Of a DNA stretch of 64,000 nt, positions 32,200 through 43,925 are shown piece by piece; the stretch's first letter is position 1; each line of letters opens with the position of its first letter. A program made the position numbers and the translations under genes. Source of the DNA: Pteria penguin (Eukaryota; Mollusca; Bivalvia; Pterioida; Pteriidae). The notes below the pieces were generated by a model. The model was not told the origin of the DNA. It did not search any database and saw only the letters and a program-made list of their open reading frames with translations. The stretch is from contig CM068592.1 of NCBI GenBank assembly GCA_035048485.1, positions 41,944,045-42,008,044 of the forward strand, read 5' to 3'.

Positions 32200-32560
32200 G
32201 CGACATCAACATGATAAACCGTGCTCTGCCAGTCCGAAAGCGAGCTAAAATCCTAGATCTGTAGGAGTCCCGACTAACAGTCAGAGGGGACGAGGTTCAG
32301 GACCATGTTTCCTCTGAAAGAGGTTTGGACAAGGCCTGTCATATAGTCCCCACCGCCCTGTTAGTCAGCGTGCAACGTTCAAGTAAAAGTCTGCATAAGG
32401 CTGTAGAGGGGCCAAATACAAGACCTATAGTCTTTTTGATGATCTCAATGTCATATTGTCTATTTAGAAGACGTTTGACTATTTTATTACATGATAAAAT
32501 AACGTTATCGGAGCTTTTTACTTTCCTTACGGTAGTTTATATACAAGATCACCGTAAAAA
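32200..32560 (-). pseudogene. Decayed mobile-element-like reading frame, minus strand
   Basis: On the reverse strand the segment YGDLVYKL (near 32545) is followed, after a one-base shift, by an open stretch of about 60 codons (including IEIIKKTIGLVFGPSTALC) to a TGA near 32342, then more readable but interrupted frame to about 32220. The wording resembles an ORF I recall as scattered through bivalve genomes, probably from a mobile element; this is memory, not a search. The frame is broken by at least one shift and two stops. Confidence 0.4.
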
Positions 32561-33109
32561 TTAGGATGGGAAATTTGGATACATAGTGCTGAAAAGAAAT
32601 ATTTTCAAATTTAGATAGAAGTTCTGAATAAGATCTGAAGAATTTGCCGAATGTTTTTCTTAGCTTGTGATATCTGTAACCCTGAGTTAAAAGTTTAGTA
32701 GTAATTTGTAAACACACTTTACTTCCATGTTATGGCCAATGCAGGAAGACAGGGGGCGCGCTTAGTCTTCGTTTATATACTTTATACTTTACCACATATC
32801 TATTCCATCAACTTAATTTTTGTACAATGAATGATTTTTTAGTCCACAACTGCATTACAATTTTGTGTTCTTGTTTGCTCTCCGCGTCTGTGGTGACTTT
32901 TGTCATATACGTGAGTTGTATGGTTTTCCCTTTCTTGTTCAACAATGAATGTGAACCAGTATTTATTTTGAGCTTTCTCATAAACGTTATAATTCATATT
33001 AAGTCACTTAATTTTTAATGTTTCTTGTTTAACAATTTAAATTCATAGGTTCTTAAACTTGTCACTGATATTATAAAATAACAGTATTTTTCATACTTAA
33101 TCATATACC

Positions 33110-33362
33110 CACCAGGTTTGTCATGCAATATATTCCATACTTTTCCATACACCCACTAAGATTGTAATACAATATATTCCATATTTTACCATATGCCCAC
33201 TAGGTTTGTAATGTAAGATATTCCATACTTTGCCATATGCCCACTGGGTTTGTAATGCGATATATTCCGTTGCCATATACATGTATATACCCATTAGGTT
33301 TGTAATGCGATGTATTCCATACTTTGCCATATGCCTACTAGGTGTGTTTATGCAATAAATTT
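33110..33362. repeat. 44-bp degenerate tandem repeat, about 6 units
   Basis: Unit contains TTTGCCATATGCCCACTAGG and TTTGTAATGCGATATATTCC ATAC, with frequent substitutions. Confidence 0.85.
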
Positions 33363-33692
33363 TATGGACTTTTAAGACTGCACACACAGTTATACTCCGT
33401 CTTTTTAGGAGTTTATTCTTCCTATGTGCTTATTTGATTTCACAGTAAATGGGAAGATTAGCTCTCGTTCGATTCACTACATCAATTAACTTTTCTTCAC
33501 CATCAGAATTCTTATTACAATGTATACGATTATGATGTTTGGACGACTTTTATGTATTTGTTCTTGAATTTTGGTCAGAAATGCGTTAGCGCAATACCAC
33601 TGAGACCTATATGGGTAATATCACAAAATACTTGGAACGTGGAATGTTTAGCCTCGCGTAGAGGTAATGCATCATGTATATCTATGTCCTTT

Positions 33693-36600
33693 GATGGTGG
33701 ATTCTTTGGCTCTTACAGATAGTGGATTCTTCGGCTCTTACAGATAATGGATTCTTTGTCTCTTACAGATGGTGGATTCTTTGTCTCTTACAGATGGTGG
33801 ATTCTTTGTCTCTTACAGATGGTGGAGTCTTTGTCTCTTACAGATGGTGGATTCTTTGGCTGTTACAGATGGTGGATTCTTTGTCTCTTACAGATGGTGG
33901 ATTCTTTGGCTGTTACAGATGGTGGATTCTTTGGCTCTTACAGATGGTGGATTCTTTGTCTCTTACAGATGGTGGATTCTTTGTCTTTTACAGATGGTGG
34001 ATTCTTTGTCTCTTACAGATGGTGGATTCTTAGGCTCTTACAGATGGTGGATTCTTTGTCTCTTACAGATGGTGGATTCTTTGTCTCTTACAGACGGTGG
34101 ATTCTTTGGCTCTTACAGATGGTGGATTCTTTGGCTCTTACAGATGGTGGATTCTTTGTCTCTTACAGATGGTGGAGTCTTTGTCTCTTACAGATGGTGG
34201 ATTCTTTGGCTGTTACAGATGGTGGATTCTTTGTCTCTTACAGATGGTGGATTCTTTGGCTGTTACAGATGGTGGATTCTTTGGCTCTTACAGATGGTGG
34301 ATTCTTTGTCTCTTACAGATGGTGGATTCTTTGTCTTTTACAGATGGTGGATTCTTTGTCTCTTATAGATGGTGGATTCTTAGGCTCTTACAGATGGTGG
34401 ATTCTTTGTCTCTTACAGATGGTGGATTCTTTGTCTCTTACAGACGGTGGATTCTTTGGGTCTTACAGATGGTGGAGTCTTTGTCTCTTACAGATGGTGG
34501 AGTCTTTGTCTCTTACAGATGGTGGATTCTTTGGCTGTTACAGATGGTGGATTCTTTGTCTCTTACAGATGGTGGATTCTTTGGCTCTTACAGATGGTGG
34601 ATTCTTTGGCTCTTACAGATGGTGGATTCTTTGTCTCTTACAGATGGTGGATTCTTTGTCTCTTACAGATGGTGGATTCTTAGGCTCTTACAGATGGTGG
34701 ATTCTTTGTCTCTTACAGATGGTGGATTCTTTGTCTCTTACAGACGGTGGATTCTTTGGCTCTTACAGATGGTAGATTCTTTGGCTCTTACAGATGGTGG
34801 ATTCTTTGTCTCTTACAGATGGTGGATTCTTTGTCTCTTACAGATGGTGGAGTCTTTGTCTCTTACAGATGGTGGATTCTTTGTCTCTTACAGATGATGG
34901 AGTCTTTGTCTCTTACAGATGGTGGATTCTTTGGCTCTTACAGATGGTGGATTCTTTGTCTTTTACAGATGGTGGATTCTTTGGCTCTTACAGATGGTGG
35001 ATTCTTTGGCTGTTACAGATGGTGGATTCTTTGTCTCTTACAGATGGTGGATTCTTTGTCTCTTACAGATGGTGGATTCTTTGGCTCTTACAGATGGTGG
35101 ATTCTTTGTCTCTTACAGATGGTGGATTCTTTGGCTCTTATAGATGGTGGATTCTTTGTCTCTTACAGATGGTGGATTCTTTGTCTCTTACAGATGGTGG
35201 ATTCTTTGTCTCTTACAGATGGTGGATTCTTTGTCTTTTACAGATGGTGGATTCTTTGGCTCTTACAGATGGTGGATTCTTTGGCTCTTACAGATGGTGG
35301 ATTCTTTGGCTGTTACAGATGGTGGATTCTTTGTCTCTCACAAATGGTGGATTCTATGGCTCTTACAGATGGTGGATTCTTCGTCTCTTACAGATGGTGG
35401 AGTCTTTGTCTCTCACAAATGGTGGATTCTATGGCTCTTACAGATGGTGGATTCTTTGTCTTTTACAGATGGTGGATTCTTTGTCTCTTACAGATGGTGG
35501 ATTCTTTGGCTCTTACAGATGGTGGATTCTTTGTCTCTTACAGATGGTGGATTCTTTGGCTGTTACAGATGGTGGATTCTTTGGCTGTTACAGATGGTGG
35601 ATTCTTTGGCTGTTACAGATGGTGGATTCTTTGTCTTTTACAGATGGTGGATTCTTTGGCTGTTACAGATGGTGGATTCTTAGGCTGTTACAGATGGTGG
35701 ATTCTTTGTCTGTTACAGATGGTGGATTCTTTGTCTCTTACAGACGGTGGATTCTTTGTCTCTTACAGATGGTGGATTCTTTGGCTCTTACAGATGGTGG
35801 ATTCTTTGGCTCTTACAGATGGTGGATTCTTTGGCTCTTACAGATGGTGGATTCTTTGGCTTTTACAGATGGTGGAGTCTTTGGCTCTTACAGACGGTGG
35901 ATTCTTTGTCTCTTACAGATGGTGGATTCTTTGTCTCTTACAGATGGTGGATTCTTTGGCTCTTACAGATGGTGAATTCTTTGGCTGTTACAGATGGTGG
36001 ATTCTTTGTCTCTCACAAATGGTGGATTCTATGGCTCTTACAGATGGTGGATTCTTTGGCTGTTACAGATGGTGGATTTTTCGTCTCTTACAGATGGTGG
36101 AGTCTTTGTCTCTTACAGATGGTGGATTCTTTGTCTCTTACAGATGGTGGATTCTTTGCCTCTTACAGATGGTGGATTCTTTGGCTCTTACAGATGGTGA
36201 ATTCTTTGGCTGTTACAGATGGTGGATTCTTTGTATCTCACAAATGGTGAATTCTTTGGCTATTACAGATGGTGGATTCTTTGGCTGTTACAGATGGTGG
36301 ATTTTTCGTCTCTTACAGATGGTGGAGTCTTTGTCTCTTACAGATGGTGGATTCTTTGTCTCTTATAGATGGTGGATTCTTTGGCTGTTACAGATGGTGG
36401 ATTCTTTGGCTCTTACAGATGGTGGATTCTTTGTCTCTTACAGATGGTGGATTCTTTGTCTTTTACAGATGGTGGATTCTTTGGCTCTTACAGATGGTGG
36501 ATTCTTTGGCTCTTAGAGATGGTGGATTCTTTGGGTCTTACAGATGGTGGATTCTTTGGCTCTTACAGATGGTGGATTCTTTGTCTCTTACAGATGGTGG

Positions 36601-36790
36601 ATTCTTTGTCTCTTACAGATGGTGGATTCTTTGGCTCTTACAGATGGTGGATTCTTTGGCTCTTACAGATGGTGGATTCTTTGTCTTTTACAGATGGTGG
36701 ATTCTTTGTCTCTTACAGATGGTGGATTCTTTGGCTTTTACAGATGGTGGAGTCTTTGGCTGTTACAGATGGTGGATTCTTTGGCTTTTA
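33693..36790. repeat. 25-bp tandem repeat, about 124 units
   Basis: Unit GGTGGATTCTTTGTCTCTTA CAGAT with GTC/GGC and CTC/CTG/CTT variants. No stop in any + frame, so all three + frames are open over long stretches (up to 589 codons) and all spell the same 25-residue cyclic peptide. Variant order repeats in blocks of several hundred bases (compare 33820-34090 with 34170-34440), showing higher-order duplication. Every unit ends in TCTTACAG, an excellent 3' splice-site match. Confidence 0.97.
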
Positions 36791-37139
36791 TGTTTGGGTT
36801 TTGTAGTTTGCTCTTCAGACGTGTATACCGTGGATTTCCACATTTCGGTCTTGAGCATCGCTGACAAGACATAAGTGTTGAAGCGCGGATATGGTGCTTC
36901 TAATTAATACACGTATATATGTTCTATATATTAAATATAGAACACATATACTTTTTAATTTTGTGCACCATATGCACATATATTGAATAATTCGTGCTTA
37001 AAGTCTTGTCAAGAATGACAGGTAAAATCAAAGGAAATTCGCGATACATCAACAAAGACGCAAATTGTAGATCTTTAAACCTGAAAATTTACGAAAGCTT
37101 TAAACGTTTCCATTTCTTGTATATCTTGAGCGTGAGTTA

Positions 37140-37360
37140 AATAGGCAAAGTGGGTGACCTTAATATCCGGGCTTCGAGTCCGATACATGTAGATGAGACG
37201 TCGGTTAAACAGTCTACTGGATGAAAGAGTAATACCGAGGTAACGTGTCACAGTAGGCGTGGCATGTAAAAATCCCTCACTGCTTCTGATGGGTCCGTTG
37301 CATAGGTAAAAATTTCCGTGCAATACATCAGGTAGATGTCACCACTATATAAAAGAAACC
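37140..37360 (+). mobile_element. SINE family A, old diverged copy
   Basis: Weak tRNA-like head (GGGCTTCGAGTCC), then AATACCGAGGTAACGTGTCA, AATCCCTCACTGCTTCTGAT and CATCAGGTAGATG. Numerous substitutions and a shortened tail. Confidence 0.65.
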
Positions 37361-37394
37361 AATATGCGTGCAGTAATCTTTATCTGACATGAAC

Positions 37395-37470
37395 ATCATT
37401 CAAACCGGTATCAACAAATCACCGGTATCAACAAAATCACATTTATCAACAAATCACCTTTATCAACAAA
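37395..37470. repeat. About 18-bp tandem repeat, 4 units
   Basis: ACCGGTATCAACAAATC repeated with variants (CACATTTATCAACAAAT, CACCTTTATCAACAAAC). Confidence 0.8.
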
Positions 37471-38582
37471 CGTCAATGATCTGTGACAAAATGATGGTGT
37501 GAATTCCCGATATACATACTCGAATCTATGTATTTCACTTTCTTACTGACTTTATCCGGTGTTTAGAGAGTTCTGTAGGAAATTTTGTTCTCAATTTTAT
37601 TGTAAAGAAAGAATGAAATAAATAAGGAAATAAAGAAAAAAAAAACATGATAGAAAGGGGAATGAAGATAAAAACTGTAATGATGAATGATCCCTCATAC
37701 AAGCTTTAGCTGCATGAGACATTTCGCTGCTTTAAGGAGATTGTACCCAAATCTTGCACGTCAAGCACCTGGTCATACTGTGTCATTTAGCATTAGCATT
37801 CGTGTACAAATCTGAATGGATATTGGGATAGAAGATAAGATAGATACAATTCCCTCTTACATAGCGGGGGTGTTGTTTATTGTGTCACGTGATTGAATCT
37901 GGTCTCTGACGGAACATGTTTTAAAGCAATAGTGGTATATATAAGATACCGTACTCTAACGAGTATCGCGATCCAGTATATAAAGCAAAAGTAGGAAATT
38001 AGACAAACAAGGCTCTAAGGAGAAATAGCCAGGTACTATAGAGGAGTACACATCCCCTGCTGGCCGGTATTACCTGCCATGAGCTCGTAGTTATCACGAT
38101 GTATACGGAAGACAAAAGAAATAATCAGTATAAACAACTTAACATTCTCTACTGCAGCCAAACGAGTAAATCAACATACTATATAATGAAATCTTAATTT
38201 GGAAAACTTGTTCACTATAATATTTGTTAAATACGTGAACTGTTTACGCAAGCTGTGATATGTCATGCCCTTGTGATAGTAATGTTTTTGATAAGTAGTT
38301 CTCTTGCGTATAAAATAATATTACACGTACGCCTTACAGGCTCTTACGTAATGGATAAGCTTAGAGACGTTTACAGGATATCCAGTTGAAAAAAGAAGTT
38401 TTGCTACATATATAAGGGAAATTAGTGATAGGAGAATTCAAGTTACCACCTTTGTCCTTTAACTCAAATGTTGTGTTTTTATTCTAGCCAAACTTCAGTA
38501 ACATGCCTGAATGGGAAAAGACTAGCGGGTATTACTTGTGTCATTGTGATATATTGTCTGTGACAGAATTACTAAAACAGAT

Positions 38583-38702
38583 AATTGACGCTCCAAGTAG
38601 GCCCTGACATTGTCATTAGCCTCTGCAAGGGCAAACACCAAGAATCTTTTTTTCTTAGTGTTTGCCCCTGCAGGGGCTAATGACAATCTTGGGGCGTCAA
38701 TT
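38583..38702. repeat. Imperfect palindrome, about 55-bp arms
   Basis: AATTGACGCTCCAAG ... CATTGTCATTAGCCTCTGCA AGGGCAAACACCAAGA pairs with the downstream complement ending CTTGGGGCGTCAATT. The left arm has a 12-base insert (TAGGCCCTGACA). MITE-like or foldback remnant. Confidence 0.85.
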
Positions 38703-38778
38703 GCTTGTGATCACTATCATCGATGTATAAAACAGTGTTGATATATCGAAATGTTAAAACAAAGTTCGGCTGGTTTTC

Positions 38779-38782
<4 letters not shown>

Positions 38783-38826
<44 letters not shown>

Positions 38827-38827
38827 T
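38783..38827. repeat. (TTA)n microsatellite
   Basis: About 15 perfect TTA/ATT triplets. Confidence 0.95.
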
Positions 38828-39239
38828 TCACTAAAACACTTGTATAAATATTGCCTCGTATATAACTGAAGGAACAAGTCATCAAAGAAAGGTGTACAGT
38901 TTATGCACACAAGAATGCCGACAGTCACGATAAGTCATACGTTATGTTAATTAATAAGTTGCAAATATGCTTTTTGATGCAACACGTTGTGATTCCCACT
39001 GGAGACAAAGTGTATTATCTTGCTGCGTTAATTTTGTAGTGTTAATAACACATGCCATGTCGCCTATGTCTCATCTGAAAGATCCTCTCTTACCTTACGG
39101 AGTTTGAGATGAGTCAAGTCATGACGTTAGTGGCAATTCCACATCTCTAGATGTTATGACAATGTATTTGTTATGATGCATTGACGCAGATGAAAGGCGT
39201 CGTATTACACAATAACCATGCGACATTACATATTGTCTT

Positions 39240-39435
39240 ACATGCGCGAATACAGAGGGGGTACCGGGGGTCTGGAACCCCCCCCCCCCCCTTGCATCTG
39301 AAAATTTTACCAAAAAAGGTAATATTTGGGCATTTTGGGGGTTGGAACCCACCCACCCATCCCCCTCGTCTAAGAGAAAAATTTACCTTTTTGGGTTGGA
39401 CCCCCTCTGACAAAAATTTCTGGATCCGCGCATGT
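39240..39435. mobile_element. MITE-like element with C-runs (GCGCGGATCC ends)
   Basis: Imperfect inverted ends ACATGCGCGAATACAG / complement of CTGGATCCGCGCATGT. The interior alternates GGGGG..CCCCCC blocks and A/T-rich lines. Related ends occur at 16622-16800 and 24635. Confidence 0.65.
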
Positions 39436-39539
39436 CTTATACTCTGTTGGTGAGCATGATCCACCACATCATAAAAGACAATAATATATACCGGTCAAAA
39501 TGAATGAAATGTGATTTAAACCAACTGTCAGTCATATTG

Positions 39540-40125
39540 TAGAGTGTCCACTATTGTAGGAGGCCAACTATTTTAGGGTGCCTACTGTTATGGGATGCCC
39601 ACTATTGTAGGGTGTCTACTATTGATGGGTGTCCACTATTGTAGAGTGTCCACTATTGTAGAGCGCCCACTATTGTAGGGTGCCCACTATTGTAGTGTGT
39701 CCATTATTGTAGTGTGTCCACTATTGTAGGGTGTCTACTATTATAGGATGCCAACTTGTTTAGGGTGTCTACTATTATAAGATGCCCATCATTGTAGGGT
39801 GCCCATTGTAGCGTGTCCATTATTGTAGGGGGTCTACTATAGTAGGATGTCCACTATTGTAGGGTGCCCACCATTGTAGGGTGCCCACTGTTGTATGTCC
39901 ATTACTGTAGTGTGTCTACTATTGTAGGGTGTCTACTATTGTTGGGTGTCCACTATTGTAGGGTGACCACTATTGTAGTGTGCCCATTATTGTAGTGTGT
40001 CCACTATTGTAGGGTGTCTACTATTATAGGAAGTCCACTATTGTAGGGTGTCTACTATGATAGGATGCCCACCATTGTAGGGTGTCTACTATTATATGAT
40101 GCCTATATTTTAGGGTGTCTACCAT
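39540..40125. repeat. 17-bp tandem repeat, about 33 units
   Basis: Unit CCACTATTGTAGGGTGT with variants TCTACTATTATAGGATG. Interspersed unit types give a longer quasi-periodicity. Confidence 0.92.
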
Positions 40126-40367
40126 TTGATCGAATAAAGTCGTAATGAATTTCAGACTTATACAGACGACACAAAACTACTTTAATGTATTAAAATGTTT
40201 ATGTCAATAAAGAAGTTTCTTGAACATGTTACTGTTATGATTATTAACAAAGCAACCACTTCAAACAGTTAAGCAAATATATGGTGTTCTACATTGCTCT
40301 CGTGAAATACATATTCATTAACTTTTTTCGATTGTATTCATTATCAAAGGTTGATCTCGTATCAATT

Positions 40368-40749
40368 ATGGACGAGGAAAAAATTCTCTGCAGAATCTTT
40401 CCCATTGGATTTCCGAAACTTCTAGAAATTCTCCGTCCATATCTTTTGCTGACCGAAGAGAGGTATAATTTACAAGAATTAAGTTCTTACATGCACGAGA
40501 ATGGCGGGAATTGATTGATGTTGGCTCAGACATGGTACACGACAACATCGATCTAAAGGATCAGTTTACGAGGACGTTATGTAAAGCCATAGATCTGTTC
40601 AATAGCATGGCGCATAATTTGTTTCTTTTCAAAACATCAATCGATCGCTAGCATATCAAGTGGGCAGAGTATGCAAGAACTCTTCTTCTCTGCATGAGGA
40701 AAGACTTGATTGAAAGACGAAACGGCGCCATCGAGATTATAGATATATA
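40368..40749 (+). pseudogene. Broken reading frame of unknown family
   Basis: From ATG at 40368, a helical Leu-rich frame (MDEEKILCRIFPIGFPKLLE...) runs to a TGA at 40512. A shifted frame takes over near 40503 (REWRELIDVGSDMVHDN...) and continues, crossing one in-frame TAG, through a Lys/Arg-rich segment to TAG at about 40747-40749. Both halves have codon-like composition, so this looks like one ancestral frame of about 125 codons broken by a frameshift and a nonsense change. It could also be two exons. It ends 20 bp before the 40770 exon. Family unknown. Confidence 0.45.
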
Positions 40750-40769
40750 GTAACGGTGACTCATGTAGG

Positions 40770-40958
40770 ATGCCAGTGGCCCAGTGGACGCCGCCCACGA
40801 AGAGCCCGAGGGCTTCTATACAGAATCCGCTGACTCTGCTGGCCCTACCCGGGATGTATCTTTACTATAAGTTTAACGACTACAGACGGCGGCGGGAGGA
40901 GGAATTACAACGTCAGAGAGTGACGGAACAAGAGCTAGAAAACCTGACACATAGAATA
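40770..40958 (+). CDS. First coding exon of a small membrane/coiled-coil protein, unrecognised
   Basis: 63 codons from ATG to donor GTAAGT (40959), phase 0. The exon is conspicuously GC-rich against AT-rich flanks. Residues 1-18 are Pro/Ser-rich; 20-33 are hydrophobic and aromatic with a Pro-Gly (LPGMYLYY); 34-52 are strongly basic and acidic (five Arg at 39-42 and 50); residues 50-63 start a leucine-spaced coiled coil. Suggests a small protein anchored by a short helix with a charged coiled-coil tail. An AG immediately upstream (TGTAG) means this could be an internal exon, though no pyrimidine tract precedes it. Reading through the donor gives AT-rich intron-like sequence. I do not recognise the family. 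Confidence 0.6.
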
Positions 40959-42037
40959 GTAAGTCAATATTTACCTGTACGATATATACACTTATATTAT
41001 GATATAATTATAATGAGTAATTATATTAATGATATTACATATAGTTCTGACACTGGGAATTATAATTTAGTTATAGGTTCTATTATATATAATTGTAATT
41101 CAGAGACTGGAGTGTTGAAAGAGCAAGTAGAAAGATGTTTATACAGAGCAAAATTGATCACTCCGGGTATAAAGTCAAAAGGGAAATAGAAAATGTAAAA
41201 GGCAGCAGGACCGTATGGACGATTTCATTATGTTACAGAACAGAACAAAATCCAATGTTTGTCCCCTCCCTTCCCCTTACACACTTTTGAAATGCTTCGT
41301 ACGGCCCTGAACATTACTCACAAACGGACACATGTACCATACATGTAAGACACTCAATTCGAATTTTACAAACATTTCAGAGGGAAATCGATTTATTATT
41401 ATGTAATCTTATCTTATCTGTTATTTTTAAAGGGGACGTTCTAGTAATTATGTGAGTTTTTTTTTATTTGAAACTAAGAACAGTTAGAATCAGGGCCTAG
41501 AATGACATTCCATGTGTGTTCAGCGTGACTATACCGTTTTATTGATCCTCTTTTCCAGTAATCTAGAAATTTTCGAAACATTTGTTGGGTAATAATTGCG
41601 ACGTCCGAGGACATCCTTCTCGCAGAACATTTTACTTGGCGATAGTAAATCAACAAGACCTATACAACAAACTTTGACACCCTCATTGTAAAGGAAGTTA
41701 CATACCAACTTAGGGTGGTAATATACAAAGCCGACTTGTTATTGACACTGGAAGATCAATATTTTGCTGTATCATTGTTCAGTATCGTATTTATTACCTG
41801 ACATAAAGTGCAGTACATTGACATGCTTCTGTATTTAAGAGGCAATTGGAGGCCAATAAATCGCTGCTTGCCTAAATTTCTTTGTTATTGTTTCGTTTTT
41901 ATGTCAAATAAATGGAAGATAATTGGCAAAAGTTTTATCCTGTGCAATAAATATAACAGATTGTTTTCAATGATATGCATGGGTATATATTACGGTATGA
42001 GTAATCGGTCAGCGAGTTCGTCCAGTGGTCAATAGGT

Positions 42038-42975
42038 CATGATTCCATCCTTCGGAATGTACTTAGGGTGTATCGTTCATCAAAAGACCATGAATCCCAT
42101 CCTCTCGGGTGGACATGGGATGTATCGTTCATCAATAGGTCACGGATGCCATCCTCTCGGATGGACACGAGATGTATCGTTCATCAATAGGTCACGGATG
42201 CCATCCTCTCGGATTGTACATGGGATGTATCGTTCATCAATAGGTCGTGGATGTCATTCTCTCGGATGGACATGGGATGTATCGTTCATCAGTAGGTCAT
42301 GGATGCCATCCTCTCGGATGGACATGGGATGTATCGTTCATCAGTAGGTCATGGATTCCATCCTCTCGGTTAGGCATGGGGTGTATCGTTCATCAGTAGG
42401 TCATGGATGCCATCCTCTCGGATGGACATGGGGTGTATCGTTCATCAATAGGTCATGGATGCCATCCTCTCGGATGGACATGGGATGTATCGTTCATCAG
42501 TAGGGCATGGATGCCATCCTCTCGGATTGTACATGGGATGTATCGTTCATCAATAGGTCATGGATGCAATCCTCTCGGATGGACATAGGATGTATCGTTC
42601 ATCAATAGGTCATGGATACCATCCTCTCGGATAGACATGGGATGTATCGTTCATCAATAGGTCGTGGATGCCATCCTCTCGGATGGACATGGGATGTATC
42701 GTTCATCAATAGGTCGTGGATGCCATCCTCTCGGTTAGACATGGGGTGTATCGTTCATCAGTAAGTCGTGGATGCCATCCTCTCGGATGGACATGGGATG
42801 TATCGTTCATCAATAGGTCGTGGATGTCATCCTCTTGGATGGAAATGGGATATATCGTTCATCAATAGGTCATGGATGCAATCCTCTCGGATGGACATGG
42901 GATGTATCGTTCATCAGTAGGGCATGGATGCAATCCTCTCGGATTGTACATGGGGTGTATCGTTCATCAGCGTGG
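42038..42975. repeat. 52-bp tandem repeat, about 18 units
   Basis: Unit contains GGACATGGGATGTATCGTTC, ATCAATAGGTCATGGATGCC and ATCCTCTCGGAT. Lies in the presumed intron after the 40770 exon. Confidence 0.95.
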
Positions 42976-43764
42976 CATGTTGGGTAATAATTAAGTCCGA
43001 GAGACTTTCCTAAAAAGAAAAAAAGGCGCGGCTACTTTCCTAATAAGGAAAAATGAGGAGTGGCTTTAGAAATTTTAGCGGGAAAATTCACATCTGCGCA
43101 TAAAAAGATGGTTTTAAAAACAAGTACATATAATTCCTATTTACATAAAGCCATTTGGCTTTGTAACCAACAGCTTGAAGATTTAATACTATTCCGATTG
43201 CAACCTAAGCTTTTTAAAAAGCTACGCTTGTTCACTTAATACGGCAACTCGTAATTTATTTGCGTCCAGTTTTATGTTTATTTATTTCATCAAAATATTA
43301 TCAATTTTATGCATAGTACAAGAGTCGTGTAAAATATTATATCAATTTACATCAAACAATTCTGACACTTCCAATGTTAAAAAATGAAAGGAATGCTTAA
43401 ATTTACATCTTTTTCAACCATATATCAGAAACGAATCTTTACAAAACAAAGAGAAATGTTATAAATCAATGTTTAATAAGCAGTAAGACTATGACAGTCA
43501 AATGTGAGAGGAAAACGGATGATACATTTGTGTGATAAGGTGCTCAGGACATGGAGGCATTATTTTATCAATTAGGGGCGAAGATGTTTTATTTTTTTTC
43601 TGATTTTCTCCCCTTACCCCTTTTTTCTTGCAAATACCTCAACACTTAGTTTCATAAACTTGTTATGATGTAGTGTAAACGAATCAGAAAGCAGGGGTGT
43701 TTGTTTGTGCCATAGTCATATGACAACAGTTTCTTTCGTGTTGGTTCACATTCATGTTTATGTT

Positions 43765-43925
43765 TCGTCTGTATTTAAGGACATTCACGGCGGATGTGGC
43801 TAGCCAAACAGGAGACGCTCACTCCTCTGGTTTCACCTCCGTAATTCAAGGATCCGTGAATGTCCACTGTGGTTATTGTTGTTAGTGCCATAGTCATGTG
43901 ACACCAGTTACCTTCGTATTTTACA
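43765..43925 (+). repeat. Dispersed repeat, best copy (GGCGGATGTGGCTAGCCA type)
   Basis: GGCGGATGTGGCTAGCCAAA, CAGGAGACGCTCACTCCTCT, GGTTTCACCTCC and GGATCCGTGAATGTCCAC, then GTCATGTGACACCAGTTACC and TTCGTATTTTACA. The first half matches the 62-bp array unit; the second half resembles the 57-bp array unit. Confidence 0.6.

Larger units (their letters stand above)
30176..33109. other. Intergenic, AT-rich, mostly featureless
   Basis: Besides the MITE-like element (30910), the dispersed repeat (31905) and the minus-strand broken frame (32200), there is a 12-G run at about 31285-31296. Nothing else can be supported. Confidence 0.5.
36791..39239. other. Intergenic, AT-rich
   Basis: Holds the old SINE (37140), an 18-bp repeat and the 38.58-kb palindrome. 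A TATATAAAG box-like motif lies at about 37977. After a good acceptor (TTTTTATTCTAG, ending 38487) one frame is open for about 40 codons, but without a matching donor. No gene can be supported. Confidence 0.4.

Noticed and set aside
33722..36874. Several long open frames (up to 589 codons) as a repeat protein gene
   Set aside because: They follow from a 25-bp stop-free unit; the same peptide appears in all three frames, and there is no signal, splice context or non-repeat domain.
37970..38010. TATATAAAG as a core promoter
   Set aside because: A single motif in AT-rich DNA; no coding exon with a start codon follows at a sensible distance.
39540..40125. Short regular repeats as a CRISPR-like or iteron array
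   Set aside because: A 17-bp head-to-tail minisatellite without spacers; no replication genes nearby.
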